Assembly (NCBI GenBank): GCA_022829145.1
Contig: CM040742.1
Coordinates: 9,611,131-9,675,130, forward strand
DNA length: 64,000 nt
Direction: 5' to 3'
From: Albula goreensis
Taxonomy: Eukaryota; Chordata; Actinopteri; Albuliformes; Albulidae
Shown here: positions 27,001 to 48,775 of the stretch, one piece after another
How the letters are laid out: every line of letters begins with the position of its first letter
How positions within the stretch are numbered: position 1 is the first letter of the stretch
Translations under genes and position numbers: made by a program
The notes under the pieces: generated by a model
Databases searched by the model: none
What the model was told of the DNA's origin: nothing
The model's input: the letters and a program-made list of their open reading frames with translations, nothing else

Positions 27001-30000
27001 TGGTGGCGTTTGTCCCTTCGGTTGTTGGAGCTGGAGGGGGAGGGTGGTTGCGTTTGTCCCTTCGGTTGTTGGAGCTGGAGGGGGGAGGGTGGTTGCGTTT
27101 GTCCCTTCGGTTGTTGGAGCTGGAGGGGGGACTGTAGTGCCTTTGGTCAAGTGAGTAGTTAGTGCAGGTGTTGGAACCGTGGTGCCACTGGTCATTTCAG
27201 CAGATGGTTCTGGGGTCTGATCTGTCATTTCCACGCCAAACACAGTTTCTGTACAGAAAATATAAAAAGTATAAGAAAACTGTCAACAGGAAATTCCATT
27301 TGATGTATTTATTGTACTGGTCGTTACTTATCACAATGAGTCTTAAATACTGTGAAGAGTAGTTCTGAAGAATTCCTGAAGGGTGGCATTATAACTAGTT
27401 ACTAGTTAAACTAGTAAAAGTTTGAGAGTCCAATAACTTTCAAACCGTTTGGCATAGAGCTCAAATGTCATAATGATGAAATATCTTAAGCCATGGCTTC
27501 AAACATCTCCTCATGTAGTGACAGCAGATATTCCATTCTGCCCATAATGGTGTGAACTGGTGTGGAGTTTACAGCATCCGAGGATGGATTTTGCCCATTT
27601 ATCCAGATTCCTCATGTCTGACGAATTATTGTGATAAACATTAGTCCAATTTGTTGTTGGGAGCTATATTTACTGAATATTATATATTACTTGTAACCAA
27701 ATTAATTAACGTGGATGGCCTGTCCTCCATGGTCACTTGCTGTGGTACAGCCCAGCAAGGAAAACAAAACACTTAGTAACAGAAACATTTATTTCATGAC
27801 ACTTTCCAAAACACACTAAGATAGGAACACTGTTACTCTCTTCTTTATTCATGTCCATTATAATAGGCTTATATATATAGTTTTAAAATAATATATATAA
27901 ATATATAAATAGTTTTAAAATAATTTTAATATAATTTTTTTCAGCCCTCCCCCACCCCCTGCCCAACCCTGACTAAACAGGTTGACTATGCACCGCAACT
28001 GCACTGTTAGCTTTGGAAGAAGAGCCATAGGCACATGATGACAATCTTGCAACATTGCAACTTCACTATTTATTGCACACTGCCTATGTCATTGGAAGAT
28101 CACAAAGTCAGCATACACAAAGTCATGCTATTACAGGCACCAAGCCTGAGCAGGAGTGGCTGCTAGAGAGCAATAACAAACTTAACCAGCTTAACTCCCG
28201 ACCAAACCATCCTTGGCAATCCTGAGCCAATTGTTGCCTCAACAAATGAGGACCTGCAGCTACAGCCAATAATGGCACAGCTGGGATTAGAACCCCAGTT
28301 CCAGGCTCCAAGGTGAATGCCTTACCCTGTGAGAGACCTGGAGACCCTCCATATTCATTTTTAACCAACAACCACGTCACACTGATTCATGTCTCATTAT
28401 CTCACATACTATCATATTGGTAAAGCAGGTCAAGAAAACATTCCAAAAGTCCAAACATTCAATTTCTTTGTTTGTTTGATTTTTAGCCATAATTTTCCCC
28501 CAGCATACTCTCAATTCCTAAAGCCACAGACACCCAGCCTGACCAGACATGGCCTTTTGAGAGCAATGAAACCAGTGGAACTAGCCAGCTCACCCCTTGT
28601 CATTAACTGGTGAGGCCGTGCCAGCTGTTGCCTCACGAAAATGGACCTCTGGCCATTTCTGTCGATGGCACGACCCGAGCCAAATACCTGATTGCAGACC
28701 TCATACCTCGAGTCACAATTTTTCCATTGTTACACACTGTTTATGAACTATTTCCTTGGATTAAGTCTCATGCCACACAAACTGTTGAAATCAAACAAAT
28801 ATTGAAACCAAAAAAAGTTAAAACTCTACAGGTTACATATTTAAGTAATTTTTGAATTAATTGTATTTATATTGTTAAATGTAAATGATTAAAATATTAA
28901 ATATAATATGTCACTTTAAACTTGTTTCAATTACAGCCTGTTTTTTTTTTTTTTTTTTTTTTTGCCAAGCCTGTGGCTCCACTTTGAATATTTTTCTCCT
29001 TTAATTAAAAAAAAAAAAAAAAAAAGCAGCACACAGAACTTCGACCTATGACCACAGTGAGGAGTAGCTGACACCTCATCACATGTTTGTGTCACACTTC
29101 AGTGAATGTCCTTTTTTTCCTCCAATCAAGAACCAAAGAGAAATGTCTGACACAGACAAACATGACTGCCAGGGGCAGCCTGTTCTTTAGGATTTCCTCC
29201 CAGTTCCTCCTGGTAAAATATTCAGCCAGTTGCCACCTAGTTCTCTAATATATTCCCCCACTGTGATAAATGTGTGCAAGAGAAGCTACATTGTGATTAG
29301 TCAGATGAAAGGCCTGCTCACACGGCGGATCACATCCCCCTAGTGCAAGGCAAATAGGCATGACTCCACACATTCCATTTCAGGGATTGCAGCAAACCAA
29401 ATGATAAATGAAACATAAAAAGTTAAATAAAATTTTACAGGCTGGTACTTTACATATCTTATATGCATTATATCTATCATTAAAGCCAGCATGCCTAAAA
29501 TCACAACAGTGGAGGCTCTCTAACTACAACTATGGGTATGCACCAAATCATAACCAGCACCAAAAGTAATTACTTGAAGTTATATCTCAAAAGCAAAGCC
29601 CAATGTCTGCTATGTTAGTTCTTTCTCTGTGTCATGAGATGTAGCAACCAGGAAAGAAAGTCAGCAAATTTAAAAAAAGACCCTTGCACAGACAAAAAGA
29701 GTCTCCTCAATCATTCACTTGAATGGTTCACACTGGGGACTAAAAGGAGTGTCATAATCCAGGTCACAGTCTGAGTATGGGAGCAAAGAATGAACACTGT
29801 CAGAGGCATCAAGTCTCAGAATTACAGCACATCACTATACAAATGACTGCATAATACAAAAGCCCTGACTCTGTAATAACCCATGGCCATAGAAATGATG
29901 GGCATAACACTCTTCAGCTTCAACATGAGGCAGGGCAAAGACCTGAGAGGTCAACAGAGGTCACTGTGTGTGTGTGTGTACGAGTGTGTCACCTCGATGA

Positions 30001-32086
30001 GATCAAGAAGCAGAAAATATGACAAAAAGCAGGGTACCTGCGTTCGTATAAAATCAGCAAACAGTAATGCAAAGGCAGAAAACTCCTGTGTGTTCATTTT
30101 GCAAATGTGGCAAACCTTCCACAACAACATAACTGCTTCAGTCCCCCAACAATGCAGCTATTGTCAAAAAGTTTACTCAGATAGAGGTGGCAACCCTGCA
30201 ATGTTCCCCATGAAAACAAGGAACCGTCTGCCATTTATATCCGAACCGAGAGTCAAGCCCCTGAGCACAAGTTGACCAATCCACCTCACCTCTCAAGCCC
30301 CTCACTTCTCAGGCCATTGCCCAAGAGGTCAATCTGCAAACAAACTCTCTTGACGTAAGATTATTTTTCAAAATGGGAACTGACACAGTACAGAGTACAT
30401 AAAGCACTAGATCATTCCATGTGAAACCATTGGAGCCGTATACCACTCATAGATTTTTGGACATTTCCAGGTATTACATAGTGATTTCAAAGATAATGTT
30501 GGAGCACTTTTATGTGAAAATATTGACTGGTTACAAAGGGGAAAAAACGATATTAATTTGGACAAAAGTGGCCATCTTGATTACATGTGTTTTCTATAAG
30601 TCTTCATATTTCAAAAACTATGAGAAAAACTACAGAGAAAAGCAGCAGCCACATAGCACTACGCAAACGCAAGGTAGTCCGTTGTTTGTTGCCTTGGTGA
30701 GTGGAACTGCAGGGTTCGGGATACTGTTTTCAGTGTTACACAGAAAACACAAATAAGTGTAAAAGTTATCATTCCCTCATTCTTTACTATAATCAATGAA
30801 CTCATCCATTGAGATAATCACTACACATTTTGTGTTCGACATGATAATGTCAGTGGAAAGCCTGGCATGTTGTCACGCCAAAATGCGGGCCGTCAGAAGT
30901 TCAAACCTGGTGAGCTACCTGACAATTGAGGGAACTTTTCGGGTAATGAAGCACGTTTTTTGCGGACTGCAATGCATTGTTCTCGTCGAGCTCCTATTGA
31001 AAAAAAAAATACAGTAGTGCAGATGTTTTACACGCATTCCTGTGTGGGAGCCCCATGGACTGACCACAGCCCCGTGTGAGCTGGCTCGCTGGCTAGAAAT
31101 CTATGTATCAATTAGCGGGCAGCGTAAGAGTCAGCTAGGCTGACTTCCACAAACCTGCGTGTGCCATTTAATGCTAAAATGTCTGCTACAAGATATAGTT
31201 AACTGAGTATCTGCTATAACGGTCCACTGAAAGCTAATATATTATGAATTGTCATAATTTAAAGTCAGTCGTGCATGCAAGGCTGAAAAGATACTTGTAG
31301 TGTAACTCAAATTCAAAACTGTTTTATTGCCATAAAATTTACATTTTTATTTCCAAATGTAATCTGACTACGTAAAAAGCTATCCATCCCAGGCTACATT
31401 GCTATTCCGTACACCACGAACTCTAGCCAGTTAACATTAGCTTACCAAGACATTAATTTCTCTTACATAACTGTTCCAAGTAAGCCAGCTATCCCTAGAA
31501 CGTACTAAGCGTGCAAAGTAGCGTATACTCCAGTTAGAGTCTGCTGCGTAACTAACCGATCAGTTTTTATTATTGGTTTTTCTAATTTACACATAGCGGT
31601 TCAAATGAACAATAACAGGCCCTTCACTTTGTTAACAGTTATCGCTAGGTCAGTTATCAGTCGTAGCTACCAGGGCGACGTTAATATGCTAGGTATTTAT
31701 CGAGGGTTAGCTACCTACCGTTAGCTGTATTAGTTAGCTATCGTAAACAACTGTTTTTTGTTACGATATTTAACTAATTACCAGCTAACTCCAGAATATC
31801 AGCAGCGACTGGCGAGGTAGCCATGTTAGGCATCCAAAATATTTACAGCAATTGCGTTTGATGGCACCCGACCCAAATTAACGGGCTTTAGACAACAGTC
31901 CACATCACGGCGGACTAATAATGGCTATCGCTAGCTAGCTATCCATAAACGTACGAGAATGACTAGGCCTAAGGCAACAAAAGTTTGCTTATGCAATTCG
32001 AAATAAATGCAAAACGACAGCCTCCAAGCAAAGTACTTACCGCCGCCCCAAACCAGCAACAAAGCTAAAAAGACATGATGAAACAT
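20940..32086 (-). CDS. lamp2: Lysosome-associated membrane protein 2, single LAMP domain, three alternative 3' exons
   Basis: Exons in transcript order: 32041-32086 (signal peptide, start [15 protein letters not shown]), 26642-27248 (mucin-like hinge and start of the LAMP domain), 26113-26238, 25808-25865, 25549-25719, then one of 24187-24326, 21573-21721 or 20940-21082. All acceptors and donors are canonical and phases agree. The membrane-proximal LAMP domain is complete, with its four cysteines in STACLL, GKCG, SYMC and the Cys encoded at the start of each last exon. Each last exon supplies a transmembrane helix and a short GY-x-x-hydrophobic lysosomal sorting tail. Lamp2 is a heavily glycosylated lysosomal membrane protein; isoform A is the chaperone-mediated autophagy receptor. 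Oddities: no exons for the first luminal domain were found, and the hinge exon has a one-base frame break near 27036. Synteny and the triple last exon exclude CD68 and LAMP1. Confidence 0.88.
21573..21721 (-). CDS. lamp2: lamp2 alternative last exon, probable isoform A type
   Basis: 149 bp after a CAG acceptor, stop TGA. The start ([17 protein letters not shown]) resembles the A-type pre-membrane segment. The tail is [14 protein letters not shown], which differs from the tetrapod A tail (no Lys-His-His-His) and has one extra residue after the Tyr-based motif. The A label rests on the segment before the membrane and on the presence of clear B and C exons either side. Confidence 0.75.
24187..24326 (-). 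CDS. lamp2: lamp2 alternative last exon, isoform B type
   Basis: 140 bp after a CAG acceptor: Cys, helix ([20 protein letters not shown]), tail [13 protein letters not shown], stop TAA. The GYQTL end is the LAMP2B form, the isoform prominent in heart and muscle of mammals. It is the exon nearest the shared exons. Confidence 0.92.
25148..25216 (-). repeat. Fish interspersed repeat end (GGGTTGGGCGATAT), lamp2 intron
   Basis: Minus strand reads CAGGGTTGGGCGATATTTAT and later TCATACCGCCATACCTTCC, parallel to the copy at 59328. It lies between the lamp2 isoform-B exon and the preceding shared exon. Confidence 0.4.
26840..27135 (-). repeat. 45-bp coding minisatellite in the lamp2 hinge
   Basis: About seven tandem copies beginning TTGGAGCTGGAGG on the plus strand at about 26844, 26889, 26935, 26980, 27025, 27069 and 27114. 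On the minus strand each copy encodes a 15-residue unit, [15 protein letters not shown], with one N-glycosylation sequon and many Thr/Pro for O-glycans. The copy at about 27025-27068 is 44 bp, with five rather than six G in its G-run, which shifts the frame. Confidence 0.9.
28080..28345 (-). mobile_element. SINE-like element, copy 1 (lamp2 intron)
   Basis: On the minus strand there is a tRNA-like B box, GGTTCTAATCC, near 28290, preceded by a segment with GGTCTCTCACAGGG. The body contains TTGAGGCAACAATTGGCTCAGG, shared in diverged form with a second copy at 28545-28715. This suggests a tRNA-derived SINE. Confidence 0.55.
28545..28715 (-). mobile_element. SINE-like element, copy 2, diverged (lamp2 intron)
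   Basis: Minus-strand TCGTGAGGCAACAGCTGGC parallels the body of the copy at 28080-28345, and both are followed by TTGCTCTC. The head is too diverged to show a promoter. Confidence 0.4.
28860..32040 (-). other. lamp2 first intron, distal part; no exon recognised
   Basis: Scanned on the minus strand for exons of a LAMP first domain (paired Cys, sequons, acceptor and donor); none was found. The region has poly-T and poly-A runs near 28940 and 29010 and an unrecognised open stretch at 30421-30756. From about 31000 it has GC- and TAGC-rich sequence near the promoter. Confidence 0.5.
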
Positions 32087-35000
32087 GGTGTAGTATTAAA
32101 TTAAACGATGTGCTGGATAGAACCTGGGAATAACACTACTGAACAACTGGGGGTCTGAAGGAAATTAAAGTCATATGACAAGCTGCAAGCCATGCGTACT
32201 CCTCAATGCAGACCAATCAACGAGAGGAAGGAGTGATCTCGTGAGGGGGGTACAGGCAGTGGTCGGGAGCTGAGTGCAACTACCCTGCATACTTCGTGTT
32301 TACTCCAATGAAAAACACCACAGCATCTGTCATTAAGTTTCTTATTTTTTCTTTAGTTGTAGGTAATGGTGGGGAATAGAAGTCCAGAAAATCTGAGCTG
32401 TACACGCTGCTATGTTTTTGCAGCAGACCTCTGAAATTTAGTGGGCCGTCACTTAAAAAGTGCCTAGTTGCATGAAAACCGATTTTTACATGGTTATAAT
32501 TTATGAGCAAATTGCCAGATCATTTTATGTTTGGTACTGTGGGGGGTACTTAACATATAGAACGCAGGTGTGGTGCCAAAGAAATCATTTATCTGTATCA
32601 ATATGAAGACAGTGGGCCTCAAAAGTGATCCCATCTCAAAAGCATTTTTTCTTTTGTCTCTGGAAGAGACCTTAATCCTTTACAAAATTAAAACACATCA
32701 AGTCAATTTATCCATACTTGGTGCCTGCAAAAAAGGATGCCAGAAGTGTGCCACCACCCTCATCTTTGAGTATGGTGAAGGTTCACTTGAGATTATTTGG
32801 AATGAAAAGAATTGTTTGAGTGAAAATACTTAATGGGGTTAGTTTCTGTGGCAGCTTGAAATCCCTAACCTCAAACATTCACATAAGCTACACCCTACAA
32901 GGGAAAATGGCATAGTCCAAAACCTGGGTCTAATGTTATCCATTCGATGGGATGGTAAAGGTTCGGATCTAAATTTTTCTCCAACAAACTAGATTTCTGT
33001 TGGTTTAAATTGTGCACATTTCTGAATACCTTTTATAGCAGGAACATATTGGTAACATGTATGTATAACTTTGTGTTTGTAAAGCAAAGAGTGGAAACAG
33101 ATTTCAAAAGATTTTTGAGATTTTGTTACTTTCAAATAGCAGTACTTTTTAATTGTACTCCCTGTACATCTAAAATAGTGCCATCTGCTACCTGCTGCTG
33201 GCTACTATGAATACATGTAGCTAGGGCCATAGCATTACAGGGGAAAATTGTACTCATTTTCAAGGGCCCAAGGATTTGAAGGGGCAAGCCCTCAGGGCCT
33301 GTCTGTGTACAGGGCCCAGAATTTCTAGCTATGCCCCTGCATGTAGCTATTGACCAATATGGAGAATCACAGATAGTGGCTCTGGAACATATTATGATGT
33401 AATCAGCAAGAAAATGAGCTGATGAAGATAAGAAACACAAACGTGACTGTCTTGCCCTCGTTTACACAAGACTAGATACTGAAATTTGTGTCTGTAAGGG
33501 CTGAGTCAGTGGGCATAGTTCTCCCCCACCCCCACCCAGATTTATTTCCAACTGTAGTTCTAAACCTTGAATTGTAGCAAGCTGTTCTTGCTCCAAATTA
33601 AGCTGTTTTACTATGAAGAATGATTTACTCAGTTAAACTACTCATTTACTCACATTTCATTTGACTAAATTACACACCAACAGGTGAAAGTGTAATAGTG
33701 AATTATAGTGAAATAGTGAAAGTGTGGACACTTGACCATTGAAACAAAACCATGTGTGAGAAGGTGAAGAATTCATGAGGAAAGCAATTAGCAATGAGCA
33801 AATTGTATTGAGTAAGCAGAGTATAACTTTAACAAATATTCAAAAATCTTAATTTATTAATTGGCAAAAACAAAAGCCGGCACACGCAGGGCTCCCCCGG
33901 GACTGAGTCTGAGATCTGTGGACTTTGTGGATGGCATACCTGCCTGTAATGTCAAGCCTTTTTGCTACCATCTTCACTATTTCCCCACATCAGAATTCAT
34001 GAGATACATAAGAGAGCTGAGGAAGAAGAAATGGAGTTTAAAAAAAAAAAACTGCAAAAGGTTTGCTTCGATTTCCAAATATTTATTCAATGACGCACAC
34101 AAACTAGAATACAGACTCTTACTCTCTCCTAGGGAATATCTATATACAATATTTAACATACCCTTATAACCTTTTCTGTGAAGTATTAAAAAAGACTACC
34201 ACCGGTTATATTTTGCTGTTGAATAGACTTTTGACTGTGCAACATGCCCATTTCCTTTGAGCATTTAATTCCAATGAGGCATAATTTGGAAACACAGAGC
34301 CTTAAAATATCAGGAAAGAATCTGAAATAGAGAAAAAGTACAATTAAAATAATTTCTGGCTGTGAAGCAGTTACTGTGTGCCCATCTTCAGTTATGCGAC
34401 TTGAGATGGCATGGGCTTATGGAATGACTATAGCTGGCAAGCTGAATGAAAATGAGACCTTGTATGCACCAGCTGTATTCAAATAATGTCTATTCCAAAC
34501 TGGCGTGTCCAGTCATTTTGCACTGGAAATCTTCAGTTGTCAAGGAAAAGCAAAACAAACAAACAAAAAAAAATGACAACACTGACAGGAATCAGATACC
34601 CAAAAAAGATGATTACCTGTATTGGCACAGATTTGTAAACTACACCAGATTGATATTCATAGCCAAACATTGCAATCCTTCGGGATTTTAACATACTTGC
34701 CAGCCACTTTAATTGCATTATCTGGCGGACTTTAATACGTTTATATATATGTTTTTTTTACAAAACATTTTTGGCACCTGTTCCACTCAAATCAATGGAA
34801 AAACAGAAAACATGGGCCTGCAATGTTAGTCAGTGATGCTCTCACAAATTAAAACGGTTGCCCTCTGCATTGTTTTGGTGAACTCAGGCATTTTACATCC
34901 CCAGCTCTCAAACAAAAAAAAAAAAAATGCACCGACAAATTGGGAAAATGTTGCATTTTTTTTTTTATCACCATACTGTTCATGTCATTGAATTTCTCTT

Positions 35001-36360
35001 TAAATTTGATTCAGCATGTAGTCTCAACATAGGACTAAGAATAACTTTTCTCTATATTGCATTTTTTGTTGTCCATGTGATTCTTAAAAATGACAAAATC
35101 TCTAAATGTAGACTGACAGGACAGTGCACAAATTCTATTTGCCCAAATAGACGACACTTCATTGTAGCAATGAAAAAGATGTCCAAAAACTAGCTGATAA
35201 ATATAAACAGTAAATGATAACAGGGAAAAGATGGAAATCATTTTAATCTGACAGAGAAAATAAGTTTGTCAGTGACAGAGACATGGAGAGGAGTCCGGTA
35301 GGTTCAGCATGATTTTGCACACATTCAGTCCCAGAATGTTTTGGGCCCTTCCTCAACATACACAGTAAACCTTAAGAGTTATTCATTTAAACTATGTGAT
35401 CACAACGGAACCAGATACACAGATATATAAATGCTGCCTCTTTAGCCTATAAATCCCGGGCAAGTCAAAAGGAGGATCCAGATTTTTCTACAAAAATTCC
35501 CATTTTTTTCAGCGTAGGCCTATTGGTAACAGGTAAATGACCCTGCAGTCTTTTGTAATTTCAACCTCAGGTTTCTGTAAAAAACAGTTACACACAAAAA
35601 TAACTGAAAATGACTGCAATAAGTTGTGTTGGAGCTGAAGCAAATATTTAAAGGAATAAACAATTAGAAGTGAAAATATTCAGCAGCATAAACAAAAACA
35701 AATGAAGTGCTGTCTTTTTGGCACATAATTAACACATCTTATACTGAAGATTCCATAATCTTTCCTGTGTATTTGAATCTTCTGGTGACGTGACAATTAA
35801 ATGTTAATCCTACACAATTTCCAGATGTTCAAATGGTAGTGGAAGGACAAAAAAAAAAAAAATTTGCTTAATCAAATCCCAGACAACATTCATCCAACAT
35901 GCTTCAAACAGATGAACTTGAACAGATGTATTAGAATTTTCTATTTTCTTCTATATTTTGTTACATGGGTAAGACCAATGTGAGAAGGATAAACAGTGAT
36001 TTAAAATAAAAGTCTCTTTAAAAAAAAAAAAAAAAAAAGAATGCCAAAGCAAGCAACTCTCAAAGATCTAAGTTCCAAAATAAATACTGTTTATCTCCTT
36101 AAAAGGCCTGGTTTGACTTCTTTTGCTCTTGTTCAGGATAGCCTTTGCTTCTTACAAGCACTCTAAAAATGGACAATATTCTCTTTGATGGGCATGCAGT
36201 CCACAGGAAAACAGTCTGCTGACCCAGTTTCATTTGGTGGGGCCATATCCATTCAGTTGTCGGTCGCTGGGTTGAACAGGGTAATGGTGAGATCCATTTG
36301 ATACTGGATGATTCCAAGCACATGGAGCAGTCGGTGACCGGTATGAACCTAGCCTCCTGT
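32087..36360. other. Region between lamp2 start and cul4b stop, no gene seen
   Basis: This contains the lamp2 upstream region (32087-32300) and the cul4b 3'UTR at the right end. At 33222-33340 there is a short piece with GGGCCC blocks and minus-strand CAGGGGCATAGCTAG, the look of a hAT-type terminal repeat. No convincing exon otherwise. Confidence 0.5.
33222..33345 (-). mobile_element. Short hAT-like terminal fragment
   Basis: Minus strand begins CAGGGGCATAGCTAGAAATT and runs into GGGCCCTG blocks. This resembles the ends of fish non-autonomous hAT elements (CAGGGGCGTAGCTA type). No partner end or target duplication was established. Confidence 0.35.
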
Positions 36361-46888
<10,528 letters not shown>

Positions 46889-48480
46889 GAAAAAAATTAC
46901 AAAATCAAATAGCTAATCTATCAATCCCAAAAGTCTCACGGTTAACGGCAACCCTATCTGCTTCTTAAAGTCAAGTCCCCTGAATTTTATGTAGTCTTCG
47001 TCTCTTTTAAGTTGGAAACAGACAATAAAATTAAACTACAGCTCCACTCTCTTTCTTGTTATTGGCAGAAAAAAGATGGCGGTATATTACTTCCTTTCGA
47101 CAGCTCTCATATTCATCACGCTGTGAAACTTTTAATTGTACCGTATGTATATAAGGCATCGTTATACATTACGAAAAAATATACTGTACATAAAAACATG
47201 GAATAAAATATCTGCAGTTGGTTTTAAATTAGTTGGATCATAATGTATTTGACCTACCGGAAGTACTTTGCTAGCTCTCTTAACAGCAACTCGAGATTAC
47301 ATTTGCCGGGAGATGGCGCCCCGCCAATTGTGAATCGAAAAGTTTGTAGTAGTGTAGTTGGCCTACTTATTGTATTTTTTTAAATTGATTTATATAAATA
47401 ATATAATATTTCTTATTATTTTATTCCATCCTAAAAGTCTTATATGTATACGTTATTTTCTAAAATACACGAAATAACCTGTGAATCCTTAGGGTATCAA
47501 CCAGAAATTTCAGGGAGATAAATACAGTACACGCAATTGTAGACATGTGCGTTAACAAGTACAGTGCATACTTGCATGGAGATCGCGTGCATGTATAAAG
47601 CCCAATTCGGATGGGATTTATTTTACGAGGAAAGGCGTAGCAGCAGGCTGATGTTCCTCATTAGCCGAGAATCCCCACGATTTTAGTCTCTTCCGAACTC
47701 ACCTTTCAGTACAGATGCGCACGTCCGGCCCGGTAAAACAAAATTCCGGCCACTTTTACCTTATGTAATTTGAGCAGGAGAAAAATCCACGCAAAAACTA
47801 GTCCTGTCCAAGCAGATATTCACTTTGATAATAGCAACAGATAATATAAACTAAAGGAAAACACATCATTATACATGACATAGTTTAATTGTTAATGCTT
47901 TAACTCATCAACTGATCATTTCACCCAAATGAATACAAAAATATAACAGGCTCTGGTTATGCTCTACAATGCCATAAAACTAGCTTTTATTACTCAGTGT
48001 GTTTTATGAATGATTTCGTCCCAATGAAATCATGGATTCTGGTTTGGAAAAAGCTTTAAAATGTGAGTTGGGAAAGACTTTCGCCTACCTAGCTAGTTTA
48101 TAGCTTGTGAAATTTCAGCGACTACTGGTTGCGAAGCGAAACTAGTGTGACAGCGAATGATACTTCAAGGGTTGCCAGGGTTGACACTTTGACTACAGGG
48201 GCGTCTGTCTCAAAAGAGTTGCAGATATGTAATTGCTGCTAATTAAACATGTGAATTGACGTCATAAACTGTATAAAAGTTGGGTAAACGCTTTTAGCAA
48301 GTGTGTAGGAATGAGTTTGATATTGGAGGGACACAACTCCAATATCATTGGCTCCCCAACTCCAATAGTTCAGTGTGCGAACTATATCATGGCTTTCGAG
48401 GACTGACTGTGACTCTAGTTGCAAAGAAACATTAAATAAGGCTTACTTGCTTTATGTCAGCACACCTGATATATAACAGT
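46889..48480. other. cul4b upstream and promoter region
   Basis: No clear exon. It contains AAGATGGCGG (about 47073, a YY1-like word found near housekeeping starts), GGCGCCCCGCCAATTG near 47318, and, at 48258-48283, TGACGTCA followed by TATAAAAG. Confidence 0.4.
48256..48285 (+). promoter_or_regulatory. CRE plus TATA-like pair
   Basis: TGACGTCA (palindromic cAMP response element) is followed 9 bases later by TATAAAAG. No plus-strand gene follows closely, so function is uncertain. Confidence 0.25.
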
Positions 48481-48491
48481 TAATAACCACA

Positions 48492-48775
48492 TCAAACCTC
48501 CACAAGGGTATCAAAATAAAACATCACAATACGGCCAACTACAGCAGGGCACTGTATACTCTGCAGAGTGATGTGCGTTGTTACCCCGGGCGTTGGCGGG
48601 TTTGTGCTGACAGCAGGCGTAGCATCAGTGTCGGCTGTCGTCAAGCTAACATTTGCGGTAGAAGACGCCCCTGGCTCTAGTTTCTCCTCAGAGTCGACTG
48701 GCTTCAATTTTTTTAGTAAATCCAAAATTTGCGAGTAAGCTTCCTTGTTTTTTTTCCTACATATCTGTATGCTGA
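48492..48775 (-). CDS. Unrecognised candidate coding exon
   Basis: On the minus strand a good acceptor (TTTCTCTGTTTTGTAG) opens a 93-codon frame that starts with a basic Ser-Ile-Gln-Ile-Cys-Arg-Lys-Lys stretch. It continues EAYSQILDLLKKLKP (amphipathic helix), then a Thr/Pro/Ala-rich tail, and stops at 48492. I do not recognise it. It could be the end of a host gene, an upstream alternative exon of cul4b (reading frame unlike known cullin exons), or part of a transposon protein. No donor is obvious. Confidence 0.3.

Noticed and set aside
26724-27162. Plus-strand open frames rich in Gly/Val and Leu/Glu repeats
   Set aside because: They are antisense readings of the 45-bp lamp2 hinge repeat; the minus strand gives a sensible Thr/Pro mucin hinge flanked by lamp2 exons.
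27430-27480. Minus-strand [11 protein letters not shown], reminiscent of the LYAK motif in LAMP domain 1
   Set aside because: The preceding Cys is missing, the frame stops within 20 codons, and there is no splice site in phase; judged coincidence.
29716-29825. Minus-strand short frame ending [14 protein letters not shown] then stop
   Set aside because: Looks protein-like but is under 40 codons, has no recognised homology and no acceptor in phase; not enough for an exon.
30421-30756. 111-codon plus-strand frame in lamp2 intron 1
   Set aside because: Lys/Tyr/Ile-rich composition as expected from AT-rich DNA, no recognisable domain.
20940-32086. CD68 (macrosialin) as the identity of the mucin plus single LAMP domain gene
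   Set aside because: The layout fits, but three alternative last exons with GYQTL and GYQSV tails and the atp1b4-cul4b neighbourhood identify lamp2.
33861-34169. 102-codon plus-strand frame
   Set aside because: No domain recognised, interrupted by an A-run; located in the cul4b 3' flank.
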